Positions 33,535 to 42,562 are shown, counted from the first letter of the stretch. The stretch: 43,507 nt of DNA from Paenibacillus oryzae (GCF_001675045.1 NZ_LYPA01000022.1:1-43507); one strand, 5' to 3'. Program-made: numbers and translations. Notes: generated from the letters alone by a model not told the origin.

Positions 33535-33781
33535 TAGCTTTGTATACCTTAATCGTTTCTTCTTTTGTCGTGTCTTCATTGTAAATTAAGGGGCCTTACA
33601 GACGGGACGGGGCAATTCATGAAGCAGGGGGGATAAAACAACTATTGTTGCGGCTACGCAGGTTTAGGTTGGACTTTTTGTGTTTCAATTCAATTAGCAA
33701 TCTGCAAAAACTGACACTACTTTTTGTAAACTACATAACCAATACTATTTGTTCAATCTACATTCATTCAGCAGGAATTTG
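33535..33781. other. Intergenic region between divergent transcripts
   Basis: No gene is seen. It should hold the leftward promoter of the permease operon, which I could not place with confidence. Confidence 0.3.
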
Positions 33782-33809
33782 TTGCTTTCTTCTGCCAAAC
33801 GCTTATAAT
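33782..33809 (+). promoter_or_regulatory. Promoter of the argS leader
   Basis: TTGCTT (33782-33787), 16-base spacer, TATAAT (33804-33809). Transcription would start near 33816, at the beginning of the T-box stem I. Confidence 0.55.
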
Positions 33810-33980
33810 GATGAATAATATCTGCGAACGGGACAGTAGTTTGCCGCGGGCGTTGCCAAGCGAGCCGGGAGGGTGGGAGCCGGTCAACCAGCGTCAAAGG
33901 AAGAGGACCCGGGAGATGGCTTTCCGAAACAGCCGCGCGATTGTGCTCATGCACAGGGAACATGCCCATAGCAAGCATCT

Positions 33981-34240
33981 ATGCTCACGTTCAACAGCAT
34001 GTTCTTGCTAAGCAACATGCTCACGTTCAACAGCATGCTCTTGCTAAGCAATCATGCTCACGTTCAACAGCATGTTCTTGCTAAGCAATCATGCTCACGT
34101 TCAACAGCATGTTCTTGCTAAGCAATCATGCTCATGATCAAAAGCATGTTCTTGCTAAGCAATCATGCTCACGTTCAATAGCATGTTCTTGCTAAGCAAT
34201 CATGCTCATGTTTAAAAGCATGCTGTTGCACTTAGCAAGC
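33981..34240 (+). repeat. 37-bp tandem repeat, seven copies, inside the argS T-box leader
   Basis: Units start at 33981, 34017, 34054, 34091, 34128, 34165 and 34202, contiguous with no spacers. Every unit keeps ATGCT...AGCATG and nearly all keep TTGCTAAGCAA, both self-complementary. The ten bases between CATGCT and AGCATG vary (CACGTTCAAC, CATGATCAAA, CATGTTTAAA), so the stem is conserved more than the loop. Not CRISPR. Confidence 0.9.
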
Positions 34241-34352
34241 TTGCTTATTCCAAGCGCCGCTGCACGTAGGTTTGTCCGGCTTTGCGCCGTTACCGCACAG
34301 AGCGATTTCGAGGCCGCCGGCCCCGGAATAATTAGAGTGGCACCGCGGGTTC

Positions 34353-34387
34353 AGCCCCGTCTCTTTGACTAGAGACGGGGCTTTTTT
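34353..34387 (+). terminator. T-box regulated terminator of argS
   Basis: AGCCCCGTCTCT / AGAGACGGGGCT arms followed by TTTTT. The core is almost identical to the leuA T-box terminator. Confidence 0.9.
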
Positions 34388-34463
34388 GCGTTCATGTACA
34401 CGTAACGCGCAACAACACGTTTCTGCAGTTTACTTTACGTGATACCCCGGCAACGCGGGGCCA

Positions 34464-34826
34464 TTTTGTATGATTCTTCATACAAAACGGCGTTGAGCAG
34501 ACCGCGCGGAGACCTTTTTGTACGATCCTTCATACAAAACGGCGCTCGACTGCCAACGCGGAGTCCTTTTTGTACGATCCTTCATACAAATCGGCGCTGA
34601 GCAGCCAACGCGGAGAACTTTTTGTACGATCCTTCATACAAAACAGCGCTCGACAGCCAACGCGGAGTCCTTTTTGTACGATCCTTCATACAAAACGGCG
34701 CTCGACTGCCAACGCGGAGTCCTTTTTGTACGATCCTTCATACAAAACAGCGCTCGACAGCCAGCGCGGGGACCATTTGCACAGCAGCCAACGTGGGGAC
34801 CATTTTGTACGCAAATCCATACAAAT
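34464..34826 (+). repeat. Phased hairpin array, 52-bp period, in the argS leader
   Basis: TTTTGTAYGA-TYCT-TCATACAAAA hairpins start at 34464, 34516, 34568, 34620, 34672 and 34724, exactly 52 bases apart, and a last one at 34803 after a degenerate half unit. The sequence between them (GGCGCTCGACTGCCAACGCGG-like) is also repeated. The array lies between the T-box terminator and the argS ribosome site. Open frames starting MYDPSYKTALD in three registers are by-products of the repeat. Confidence 0.92.
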
Positions 34827-34886
34827 GGGCATTACAAAAGAAGCAGGCAGAGTTCAAAGTATCCATTACCATAGGGAGGTTACATT

Positions 34887-36638
34887 ATGATCAGAGAACA
34901 GCTAGCGGAGGCGCTGGAAACGAAGCTTCCAATGACACGGGACGAAATTATCAAACTGCTGGAATATCCGCCAAACCCGGATATGGGCGATGCCGCCCTT
35001 CCATGCTTTACGCTGGCCAAAACGATGAAGCAAAGCCCCCAGCACATCGCCATGGAGCTTGCCGAGGAATTAAAGGATTCCGATTGGATCGCCGAAGCTG
35101 CGGGCCCTTACCTCAATTTCCGGCTAAATCGCCGGAGCCATGCTTCCGTATTGCTGGAGCGCATCCAAAATGGCTCCTTCGGCAAACCGGATATCGGCAA
35201 GGGAGAGCGCGTAATTATCGACATGTCCTCGCCCAATATCGCCAAGCCGTTTGGCATCGGGCACCTGCGGTCCACCATGATCGGAAACGCTTTGTACCGC
35301 ATTTTGCGCGAAACGGGCTACGAAACGATCAGCGTCAATCACTTGGGCGACTGGGGCACCCAATTCGGCAAAATGATTACGGCCTGGCTGCGCTGGGGCG
35401 GGGAATCTACGCAAAACGATACTCCGCAAAACGCCAATGAGAATACCTCCATCATCAAAAAGTATCTGGAGCTTTATGTCCGTTTCCACGATGAGGCGCA
35501 AAGCAAGCCGGAGCTGGAGGATGAAGCACGGGAATGGTTCAAACGGCTGGAGCAAGGGGACGAAACTGCGCATAGCCTGTGGCTCGGATTCGTGGAGGAA
35601 AGCCTTAAGGAGTTCCGCAAGCTGTACGAGCGGCTCGGCGTTTCGTTCGATCATTATCTTGGCGAAAGCTTTTACAATGACAAAATGGAGCCAGTGCTGG
35701 AGCAATTGAAGGAAAAAGGGCTGCTGGAGGAAAGCGACGGCGCAATGGTTGTAAGCCTGGAGGAATTCGGCATGCCGCCGTGTATTATGGTCAAATCAAA
35801 CGGCACATCCATCTATGCGACGCGCGATCTTGCAACTGCGCTTTACCGCCGCAATGAAATGAAAGCCGATACGCTGCTTTACGTAGTAGGCGGCGAGCAG
35901 GCGCTGCATTTCAAGCAGGTTTTTCATGTGCTTGGCAAGATGGGCTTTGAATGGAGCAGCGAATGCAAGCATATTCCTTTTGGCCTGATGCGTATGGAGG
36001 GACAAAAGATGTCTACCCGCAGAGGCAAGGTGCTGTTTCTCGAGGATGTACTCAACGAGGCCGTAGATCGCGCCAGAGCGCTGATTCAGAGCAAAAGCCC
36101 CGGCTTGGCGAATGCGGATGCCGTTGCCGAAGCTATAGGTGTAGGTGCCGTCGTGTTTGGCGATTTAAAAAATACGCGTACGCTGGACGTTGACTTCTCC
36201 TTGCAGGAGGTGCTGAACTTTGATGGCGAAACGGGGCCGTATTTGCAATATACGTACGCACGGACAGCCAGCATTGTCAAAAAAGCCGCAAGCAGCTTCA
36301 TGAATAAGGAAGCTGGCGCTCCCAAACACGGCTCAGCGGATAATGAAATAGTTGCCGACTTTAGCCTGATGGAAAACAATTTTGCCTGGAATTTGGCGGT
36401 TACGGTGGGCAAATACGAAGAAGCTCTGGTTCAAGCTGCATCCCGTTACGAGCCTTCCGTTCTAGCGCGTTATTTGCTGGATCTCGCTCAATCCTTCAAC
36501 CGCTTTTACCACCATATCAAGGTGCTGTCGGGTACAGAAGAGGAGCAAGCGGCCAAAATAAAGCTGGTCCGCGCCGTGGGCCAAACGTTGGGCCGGGGCC
36601 TGAACCTGCTTGGATTGCAGACACCTGAAGAAATTTAA
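34887..36638 (+). CDS. argS: Arginyl-tRNA synthetase
   Basis: 583 residues. It charges tRNA-Arg with arginine. The N-terminal Add1 domain is about 1-110. The catalytic core has DMSSPNIAKPFGIGHLRST at about 112-130, where GHLRS is the HIGH-type signature, then NHLGDWGTQFG and EGQKMSTRRG, the KMSK-type loop. The C-terminal DALR anticodon-binding domain ends the protein (ARYLLDLAQSFNRFYHHIKV). The ATG follows GGGAGGTTAC. It has a leader of about 1.07 kb with a T-box, so expression should rise when tRNA-Arg is uncharged. Whether the genome has a second argS cannot be seen from here. Confidence 0.95.
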   Translation: MIREQLAEALETKLPMTRDEIIKLLEYPPNPDMGDAALPCFTLAKTMKQSPQHIAMELAEELKDSDWIAEAAGPYLNFRLNRRSHASVLLERIQNGSFGKPDIGKGERVIIDMSSPNIAKPFGIGHLRSTMIGNALYRILRETGYETISVNHLGDWGTQFGKMITAWLRWGGESTQNDTPQNANENTSIIKKYLELYVRFHDEAQSKPELEDEAREWFKRLEQGDETAHSLWLGFVEESLKEFRKLYERLGVSFDHYLGESFYNDKMEPVLEQLKEKGLLEESDGAMVVSLEEFGMPPCIMVKSNGTSIYATRDLATALYRRNEMKADTLLYVVGGEQALHFKQVFHVLGKMGFEWSSECKHIPFGLMRMEGQKMSTRRGKVLFLEDVLNEAVDRARALIQSKSPGLANADAVAEAIGVGAVVFGDLKNTRTLDVDFSLQEVLNFDGETGPYLQYTYARTASIVKKAASSFMNKEAGAPKHGSADNEIVADFSLMENNFAWNLAVTVGKYEEALVQAASRYEPSVLARYLLDLAQSFNRFYHHIKVLSGTEEEQAAKIKLVRAVGQTLGRGLNLLGLQTPEEI

Positions 36639-36712
36639 CTTTTTTAAAACATTTTTCATTTATATTGCGTCTTTCTGATTAGTATAAGTAATGATCAGGG
36701 GTGTGATGGCAG

Positions 36713-37843
36713 GTGAACCTCTCACAGCGGCTTAACCAGAGGAAGAAGATTGCAGCAGGATGCGTCGTCCTCGCCTTATTGGCAACCACAGGATGCGGCT
36801 TGGTCGGAACGACAAATTCGGAGGAGAAAAGAAACGGCATCCGGGTTTCCGGCAAAGGTATCCCTGGCAGCGGCACTTCCGGCAATGACAATACTGGAAT
36901 ATCTTTCTCGGAATCTGTTATAGCCAAAGCAACTGAGCCGTCCGGCAGTCCAGGGGTTCATTCAGCAGAAAATCCAGGCTTTGAATCAGCGACACTGCTT
37001 GATCAGCTTCAAGATATTGCTCAGAATGCCGAGACGGCGACTCCTATAATGGATTTTATTACAGTCCATATCGAGAAGGCTGATCAGAAAACAGCAGATG
37101 CCATGCTTAGTGAGCTCCAGACCTTTTATGCTCGCAATCTGGATGATGTGAGCTACCTCTATTATTCTATAGAGGAGAAGTTAATAAATAAGATGTATGA
37201 TTATTCGCTGCAATGGCCTGTTGATGAAAATGCGGCTGCTGCTATACTTGATGATGAAGCGCGAGAATTTATTTTGCAGCTATCCATGAGTGGATATAAA
37301 CTTGGTCTCGCGCAAGGAACATTTGAGCCGTTGATTGATTACAACCGCCAGATGCAATTCGGCAAATGGCTTTCAGAAACAATGAACCAATATATCGAAA
37401 TAGAATGGATCGAAGCAGAACAACCCTTTGCCAAAGATGGAGGCCTTCTGATTTCATGGGATGAATTGGCCCAGCGCGCTTTGCGGGCGGAGTCATTCCT
37501 TCAGAAGTATCCTGATGCTTCTGAAGAAAGCCGCGTGCGAGAGCTGTTCGACATGTATCTAAACGTCTATCTTGGAAATGCTCATACGCCAAATACACTG
37601 GTCTATGATTACACCACATTGAAACTGAACGCCGAGGTTAGAGAAAGCTATGGGGAAACGATGAAGGAATTTCCCGATACCGTAACCGCCAAGCTGATCG
37701 CCGGATTACTGGAGACCCTTGTCTCCACAAAGGATCAACTTATGATGAAAGATCAAAGTAACGCATATCTCTTCATGCCTGCCGTTAAAACATTCTATGA
37801 CGACCTCCCGTCCAAAATAGACGATCTTTTGCCAACGTCATAA
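36713..37843 (+). CDS. Putative lipoprotein of unknown function
   Basis: 376 residues. A lipoprotein signal peptide ends LLATTGC, with the cysteine at 28. A Gly/Ser-rich disordered stretch of about 60 residues follows, then a mostly helical body of about 280 residues without a motif I recognise (PIMDFITVHIEKADQKTADAM, LDQLQDIAQNAET). The start is GTG, preceded by AGGGGTG; the ATG just upstream is in another frame and soon stops. It follows argS by 74 bases and may be read through from it. It is probably anchored on the outer face of the membrane. Similar helical lipoproteins in spore formers are often sporulation or envelope proteins, but I have no evidence for that. Confidence 0.7.
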   Translation: MNLSQRLNQRKKIAAGCVVLALLATTGCGLVGTTNSEEKRNGIRVSGKGIPGSGTSGNDNTGISFSESVIAKATEPSGSPGVHSAENPGFESATLLDQLQDIAQNAETATPIMDFITVHIEKADQKTADAMLSELQTFYARNLDDVSYLYYSIEEKLINKMYDYSLQWPVDENAAAAILDDEAREFILQLSMSGYKLGLAQGTFEPLIDYNRQMQFGKWLSETMNQYIEIEWIEAEQPFAKDGGLLISWDELAQRALRAESFLQKYPDASEESRVRELFDMYLNVYLGNAHTPNTLVYDYTTLKLNAEVRESYGETMKEFPDTVTAKLIAGLLETLVSTKDQLMMKDQSNAYLFMPAVKTFYDDLPSKIDDLLPTS

Positions 37844-37935
37844 CTCTTAAAATACAGCTTTAGGGCTCTCTATGGGAACTACTAGATTAAGTGCAGCCTC
37901 ACTAACCTCACTGTTCAATGCTTCCCCTCAAAGCT

Positions 37936-40296
37936 CTACGACTGCTCCGATTCATTGGATTCCGGGTTTTCCATTGGCTCCAGCAGCCCTTTGTCCAGAC
38001 ACATGGCGATGGACAACGATTTTACCGGCTTGTCGCCAAAGCGGATATGGATGCTGTCATCGCCGACCTCTTCAATGATACCGCGACCGAACACGCGGTG
38101 GCGGACAGCCGCTCCGGCAAACAGGCCGGAGCGGTCGGCGATGGCATCCGGATTTGCCGGAGCCGTTCCTCCATCCTGCGCTTCTGCCGCGCGGGCGGCG
38201 GCAGAGCCGTATTTGACGCCTTTAGGCGAAGCGGCATAAGTCCCAGTTGATGCTCCGGCCAGCCCTCTTTTGCCCCCGGAATCAGTCCCGAATTGCAAGG
38301 CTGTCCGTTCCGGCTGTACAATATTACGCACCGCCTCCATGAAGGGAGAAGGCGCAGTCCGCTCTCCATCCTTGCTGGAATAAGCGATCATCTCCAGATG
38401 ATGGCGCGCCCGGGTCATGCCGACATAAAACAGGCGAACGGCCTCCTCCAAAAGCGGCTGACTGCCGTCAGGGCCGCGTTTGCTGTCTTCTGCGCCGGGA
38501 ATGATGCCGTCGATCAAATCCACCATATAGACCCTGTCGAATTCAAGTCCCTTGGAGCTGTGGAAGGTGGACAACGTCACGGCATTTTGGCCGCGCCGTC
38601 CCTTGGCCATTTTTAAAAGCTGCTCCAGATATTGAAGCCGGGCCGCGAAATCAGCCAGCGTTTCCAGTCCCTCCGCAATATCCTCCAGACTGTTGAGGAT
38701 GCCGATCAAATAATCCTTGCGAAATCCCAGACGCTCGCACATGCCCTCCAGCGCTTTTTCATAGCCCAAGCGATCACGGATAACCCGAATAGCATGAAGC
38801 GGCGGCATCTCCTTCATTTCCTTGAAAATATCCTTACACTCCATCAGCAGCTTTTCCTGATAATCCTTAAGCGCCACAAAACGGATCAGATTGTCGAAGA
38901 CGGATTCGTTATTGTTAATTTCCTTCACTACCGCCATCTGATGCTTGGAGATATAGCCCTTGAATTTGAGGTGGATGCGCTCCAGCAAATCCGGTCTTTT
39001 GTCCGTAAAGGACATCCGCATGAAGTTAAGCACATCCTCGACCACCCAGTGGGAGAAAAACCGGTTATCCGCATCCTTCATATAAAAGGGAATGCCCGCC
39101 CGGTCCAGCTCGTTCATCAGCATGATGGAGGACGATTGGTTGCGGAACAGCACGGCAGTCTCCGACAGCTTTGTTTCCTTTTGCAATTGCTGGGCCAAAT
39201 ATTTGGCTTGCTTGCGATAGCTGGCGAGCTGCTTGAACACAATAGGGTCCCCGTCGCTATTTTCCGTAAACATTTCCTTGGGGTAACGGCTCAAATTGCG
39301 CTTGATAAAAGCATTAGCCGGGGCCACGATGGAACGGGACGAGCGGTAATTTTGCTCCATAAACAGAATGACGGCTTCGGGATACACTTCCTTGAAGTCA
39401 AGCAAATAAGCCGGCTCAGCCCCCCGCCAGCTGTAAATGGACTGGTCATCATCCGCCACTACGCACAAATTGCGATGGCTTCGCGCCAGCATTTCGATAA
39501 TGCTGTGCTGCACAAGCGACGTATCCTGGCTTTCGTCGGTCAGCACATAATCGTAGCGCCTCTGGTAACGCCGCAGCATGTCCCCGTTATGCTCCAAAGC
39601 AGAATTGGCAATCGTCAGCATATCGTCAAAATCCAGCAGCAGCTCCCGGGCATTGCGATTTTTGTAATCCTCATAAAGCTGAGCAATCGTCTCCGCATGC
39701 GGAACCCGGCAGTTACCGGTTGACCATTTGTCGCGGGGAAGCATTTTGTTTTTGATATAGCTGATAAAGGTAGACAGCTCCTCCAGTTGATCGTCGGCAA
39801 GCTTTTCCCTTGCCGTCTCCTGGAACAAGGCGCGAAGAATGGTCCGTTTATGGGCAGGGTTGCCATAGGCATCAAAGCCATATCCCGCCGCAGCTCCTTC
39901 ACGCTGCGCTTGATTACCTTCCTCGCTCCCGCCCTCAATGATCCGATAGCCCTTTCCTTCGGCCCGCAAATGCTCCCTTGCCACCTCGAAAGCCAAGCTA
40001 TGAATAGTCGAAAAGTCCACCATCGGCAGCCCGGGAAAAAATCGCCGAAAACGCTCCTTCATATCCTGCGCGGCCGCGCGGCTGAACGTCACTGCCTTGA
40101 TCCGCTCCGCCGCCGCGCCTTTTCCTTCAATTAAATACCCGATTCGCATAATCAGGGTTGTCGTTTTGCCGGAGCCGGGAGAAGCAAGCAGCAGCAGAGG
40201 GCCATCTGTTGCTTCGACAGCCTGCTGCTGAACATGATTCAGCTCCACGCCCAGCTCCGACTTTTTATGCTCCAAAAATGTTTGTAAAGCCTTCAT
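37936..40296 (-). CDS. UvrD/Rep/PcrA-type superfamily 1 DNA helicase
   Basis: 786 residues. Walker A is ASPGSGKTT at 38-46, motif II DESQDTS, motif III ADDDQSIYSWRGAEP, motif IV QNYRSS, motif V TFHSSKGLEFDRVYMVDL and motif VI VGMTRARHHL; all seven helicase motifs are visible. After an Ala/Gly-rich linker the last 60 residues (RHRVFGRGIIEEVGDDSIHIRFGD) form the Tudor-like C-terminal domain seen in PcrA. It unwinds DNA 3' to 5' with ATP, in repair or replication. I chose the ATG at 40296 (MKALQTF) with AAGGGGAAGG in front. It lies behind the deacetylase gene, separated by a 9-bp repeat tract. It is a paralogue rather than the ligA-linked pcrA. Confidence 0.93.
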   Translation of the reverse strand: MKALQTFLEHKKSELGVELNHVQQQAVEATDGPLLLLASPGSGKTTTLIMRIGYLIEGKGAAAERIKAVTFSRAAAQDMKERFRRFFPGLPMVDFSTIHSLAFEVAREHLRAEGKGYRIIEGGSEEGNQAQREGAAAGYGFDAYGNPAHKRTILRALFQETAREKLADDQLEELSTFISYIKNKMLPRDKWSTGNCRVPHAETIAQLYEDYKNRNARELLLDFDDMLTIANSALEHNGDMLRRYQRRYDYVLTDESQDTSLVQHSIIEMLARSHRNLCVVADDDQSIYSWRGAEPAYLLDFKEVYPEAVILFMEQNYRSSRSIVAPANAFIKRNLSRYPKEMFTENSDGDPIVFKQLASYRKQAKYLAQQLQKETKLSETAVLFRNQSSSIMLMNELDRAGIPFYMKDADNRFFSHWVVEDVLNFMRMSFTDKRPDLLERIHLKFKGYISKHQMAVVKEINNNESVFDNLIRFVALKDYQEKLLMECKDIFKEMKEMPPLHAIRVIRDRLGYEKALEGMCERLGFRKDYLIGILNSLEDIAEGLETLADFAARLQYLEQLLKMAKGRRGQNAVTLSTFHSSKGLEFDRVYMVDLIDGIIPGAEDSKRGPDGSQPLLEEAVRLFYVGMTRARHHLEMIAYSSKDGERTAPSPFMEAVRNIVQPERTALQFGTDSGGKRGLAGASTGTYAASPKGVKYGSAAARAAEAQDGGTAPANPDAIADRSGLFAGAAVRHRVFGRGIIEEVGDDSIHIRFGDKPVKSLSIAMCLDKGLLEPMENPESNESEQS

Positions 40297-40405
40297 GCCT
40301 TCCCCTTTCGCCAAACAAGCCTGAACAGCTTGAATTCCCTGTAGCCCGGACCAAATCTACCTCATAAGCTTTTGATGCTTCTATTGCTGCACTTGCATCT
40401 AATGC

Positions 40406-40477
40406 TTCACTTACTTCATTTGCTTTACTTGTTTCACTTGTTTCACTCACTTCACTTACTTCACTCACTTCACTTAC
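40406..40477. repeat. 9-bp tandem repeat, eight copies
   Basis: Variants of TTCACTTAC, read without gap from 40406 to 40477. On the minus strand it would encode Ser-Glu-Val/Thr repeats in a small open frame (GTG at 40468 to 40265) that overlaps the helicase start. No ribosome site supports that frame. Confidence 0.85.
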
Positions 40478-40497
40478 GTTTATTGCTTCTATAGTTT

Positions 40498-41313
40498 CTA
40501 AAGCTTCAGCGTTTGTCCCGAGCCTATTTTGACCGCTTCTCCGTCCACGCTAATCCACAGCTCCAGTGCTGAAGGATTATGAACAAGGCTGCCATTTGCT
40601 CCAAAACGAAGCTCGGCCAGCCCCTTGCGGTATGCTGCAATTTCCGACATCGTTGCATGCCAGACAGGAGGAGCATCCTTGCGTGAGCCCAGCCGTTTGC
40701 CCGTCTCCTCCATCAGCTCCCAATTATCGTCATCCTGAAATTCATAGCTATGTCCCCATATAAAAAGCAGCTCCATGTAGCTGAAGTACGGAGTGGATGA
40801 CAGGAAGGCTTCCGTTTTTTCAGCCATTTCTTTGTGATGGCAGGTAGGATGCCAGCGGAGCAAATCCTCAGGCATATGAAAGCCGCCGTGACTGTTTACG
40901 GTGCGGGCGTATTCAATGCCAAGGCCGGGCAGCATCGCAACAACCCGATCATCGTAGGTGCCGAAAGGATAACTCATGCCGCGCACAACCTGCCCTGTCA
41001 GCTCCTCAAGCGCCGCTCGGTCCTCTATCATTTCTTTTATAATCAATTCATTTGGCGTCTGCTGTAAAAACGGGTGCGTGACGGAGTGGGCGGAAACCTC
41101 GTGACCTTTAAAAAGCTCCGCAACCTCGCTTTTTTCGATGTAGCCCTCTTTTCCGAATACGCCGGAGTTCAAATGAAACGTTCCTCTAAGCCCACAATCG
41201 TTCATTATGTCCACCAGCCGGCGGTCATGTACCCGTCCGTCGTCAAAGCTGAATACGACCGCTTTGCGCAGTCCTTCCGGAAATAAGTCGAACTTGATTC
41301 TTTTTGCTCCCAT
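40498..41313 (-). CDS. Polysaccharide deacetylase-family protein (NodB homology)
   Basis: 271 residues, no signal peptide. Motif 1 is SFDDGRVHD (catalytic base and metal-binding Asp at 24-25), motif 2 is HSVTHP with the two metal histidines, and motif 3 is SYPFGTYDD. This is a carbohydrate esterase family 4 domain, which removes N- or O-acetyl groups from sugars. The last 30 residues or so form a small beta tail. The ATG follows AAAGGGGAGA. Lack of an export signal suggests a cytosolic substrate, perhaps an acetylated oligosaccharide. It heads the leftward pair with the helicase. Confidence 0.85.
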   Translation of the reverse strand: MGAKRIKFDLFPEGLRKAVVFSFDDGRVHDRRLVDIMNDCGLRGTFHLNSGVFGKEGYIEKSEVAELFKGHEVSAHSVTHPFLQQTPNELIIKEMIEDRAALEELTGQVVRGMSYPFGTYDDRVVAMLPGLGIEYARTVNSHGGFHMPEDLLRWHPTCHHKEMAEKTEAFLSSTPYFSYMELLFIWGHSYEFQDDDNWELMEETGKRLGSRKDAPPVWHATMSEIAAYRKGLAELRFGANGSLVHNPSALELWISVDGEAVKIGSGQTLKL

Positions 41314-41453
41314 GTTCTGTCTCCCCTTTATTCATAGCTTTGATGCAAGTATACCATGAAAGGACGGGCCGATTCGCCCTCCGGTCCGTTTAAAAAGGCA
41401 AATATGATACAATAAAGGATAAAAGCAACTTACGGCGTTTGGAGGATGGGACG

Positions 41454-42428
41454 ATGTCTCACGAGGAATCTTATACAGCCAGCGAAATTGCCGGGCTGCT
41501 CAAAATATCTAAATTAAAGGTTTATGAGCTTATTAATAAAGGGGAGCTGCCCTCCTATCGCGTCGGAAAGCAAATGAGGGTGGATGCCAGCGATCTGGAA
41601 GCGTACAAGCAGCAGGGCAAAACAGGAAGAACCCAGGCTATCGCCTCCCGTGAATCAAATCGCATTTTGGAGGATCAACCTTTGACAGGCGAGCGTGAAG
41701 GCGGCAGAGTCAACGCTTCACAGCGTTCTTTTGTTCTGTCGGGACAGGATACCAGCCTGGATATTTTGACCCGCCATCTGGAGCAGCGGATATCCAGCTT
41801 GCGCCCCCTGCGCTCCCAATCCAGCAGCATGGACGGCCTGATTTCTCTTTACAAGGGGGAATCGGACGCCGCAAGCGTACATTTGCTGGACGGAGATACC
41901 GGAGAATACAATTTGCCCTATGTTCGCAAGCTGTTAACCGGCTTTCGTTATGTGGTCGTTAATGTGATGACGCGGAGCTCCGGCTTCTACGTGGCCCGCA
42001 ACAATCCTAAAGGGATTAAAACCTGGCATGATCTGACCCGGCCCGGCCTCCGCTTGGCTAACCGCGAACGAGGCTCTGGCGCGCGTGTCCTGCTGGATGA
42101 AATAACGCGCACGCTTGGCATAGCTGCGCATCAGATCGAGGGATACGATAACATTTTTACCAATCATCTCTCCGTTGCCGCTCAGGTTTCATTGGGTGAA
42201 GCCGACGTTGGCATTGGAACAGAAAAAGCGTCCTCCGGTATTGAAGGCATCCGGTATATTCCGCTTGTTCAGGAGCGCTATGACCTGGTTATGGTAAAAC
42301 GGCCTGATAATCTGCGGCGCATTCAGGCCATTCTGGACATATTGGCATCGGAAGCCTTCAAAAAAGAGCTTCAGGCATTGTCCGGCTATGATTTTTCCTC
42401 TACGGGCACCGTTTGGCTGGAGGGGTAA
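41454..42428 (+). CDS. Excisionase-type HTH protein with PBP-like (molybdate/substrate-binding) domain
   Basis: 324 residues. The N terminus (8-55) is a MerR/excisionase-like helix-turn-helix, YTASEIAGLLKISKLKVYEL then GELPSYRVGKQMRV. From about 100 to the end it is a PBP-like domain related to molybdate- and tungstate-binding proteins (GFYVARNNPKGIKTWHDLTRP, NRERGSGARVLLDE, GEADVGIGTEKAS). This fusion is known as a one-component sensor in Bacillota, often next to molybdate or tungstate transport genes; none is present here. I chose the ATG at 41454 because GGAGG lies 8 bases in front. The gene stands alone, divergent from the deacetylase gene. Confidence 0.88.
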   Translation: MSHEESYTASEIAGLLKISKLKVYELINKGELPSYRVGKQMRVDASDLEAYKQQGKTGRTQAIASRESNRILEDQPLTGEREGGRVNASQRSFVLSGQDTSLDILTRHLEQRISSLRPLRSQSSSMDGLISLYKGESDAASVHLLDGDTGEYNLPYVRKLLTGFRYVVVNVMTRSSGFYVARNNPKGIKTWHDLTRPGLRLANRERGSGARVLLDEITRTLGIAAHQIEGYDNIFTNHLSVAAQVSLGEADVGIGTEKASSGIEGIRYIPLVQERYDLVMVKRPDNLRRIQAILDILASEAFKKELQALSGYDFSSTGTVWLEG

Positions 42429-42503
42429 TCAACACAATTAAGACCATACTATTTGCATGCTGTAAGCCGATAGCACAAAAATAGCTAAAGCCGCCTTCCA
42501 GTC

Positions 42504-42532
42504 TTTACAATTGAGGCGGCGGCTATTATAAT
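42504..42532 (+). promoter_or_regulatory. Promoter of the tRNA-Pro gene
   Basis: TTTACA (42504-42509), 17-base spacer, TATAAT (42527-42532). It overlaps an inverted repeat GCCGCC...GGCGGC (about 42490-42522) that may end the preceding gene. Confidence 0.75.
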
Positions 42533-42562
42533 AGTGGCTATCGGACTCTATGTCCGGCTTAT

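Larger units (their letters stand above)
33816..34387 (+). ncRNA. T-box riboswitch of argS, arginine-type, split by a repeat array
   Basis: Stem I: GGACAGTAGT at 33831-33840, the apical AGCGAGCCGGGAGGGTGGGA at about 33859-33878, and a specifier region GGAAGAGGACC with AGG (Arg) at 33904-33906. The T-box sequence AGAGTGGCACCGCGG lies at 34334-34348 and the terminator at 34353-34387. Between stem I and the antiterminator lie about 400 bases instead of the usual hundred or so, filled by seven 37-bp repeats. I am sure of the antiterminator and terminator; stem I and the specifier are by pattern. Confidence 0.75.

Noticed and set aside
33745..33978. 77-codon minus-strand open frame
   Set aside because: It lies antisense to the argS promoter and T-box stem I and has no ribosome site.
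33981..34240. CRISPR array
   Set aside because: The 37-bp units are contiguous, without unique spacers, and no cas gene is near; they lie inside a T-box leader.
34518..35440. Three overlapping open frames beginning MYDPSYKTALD
   Set aside because: They arise because the 52-bp repeat has a period not divisible by three, so the same peptide appears in each register; the longest one also runs out of frame into argS.
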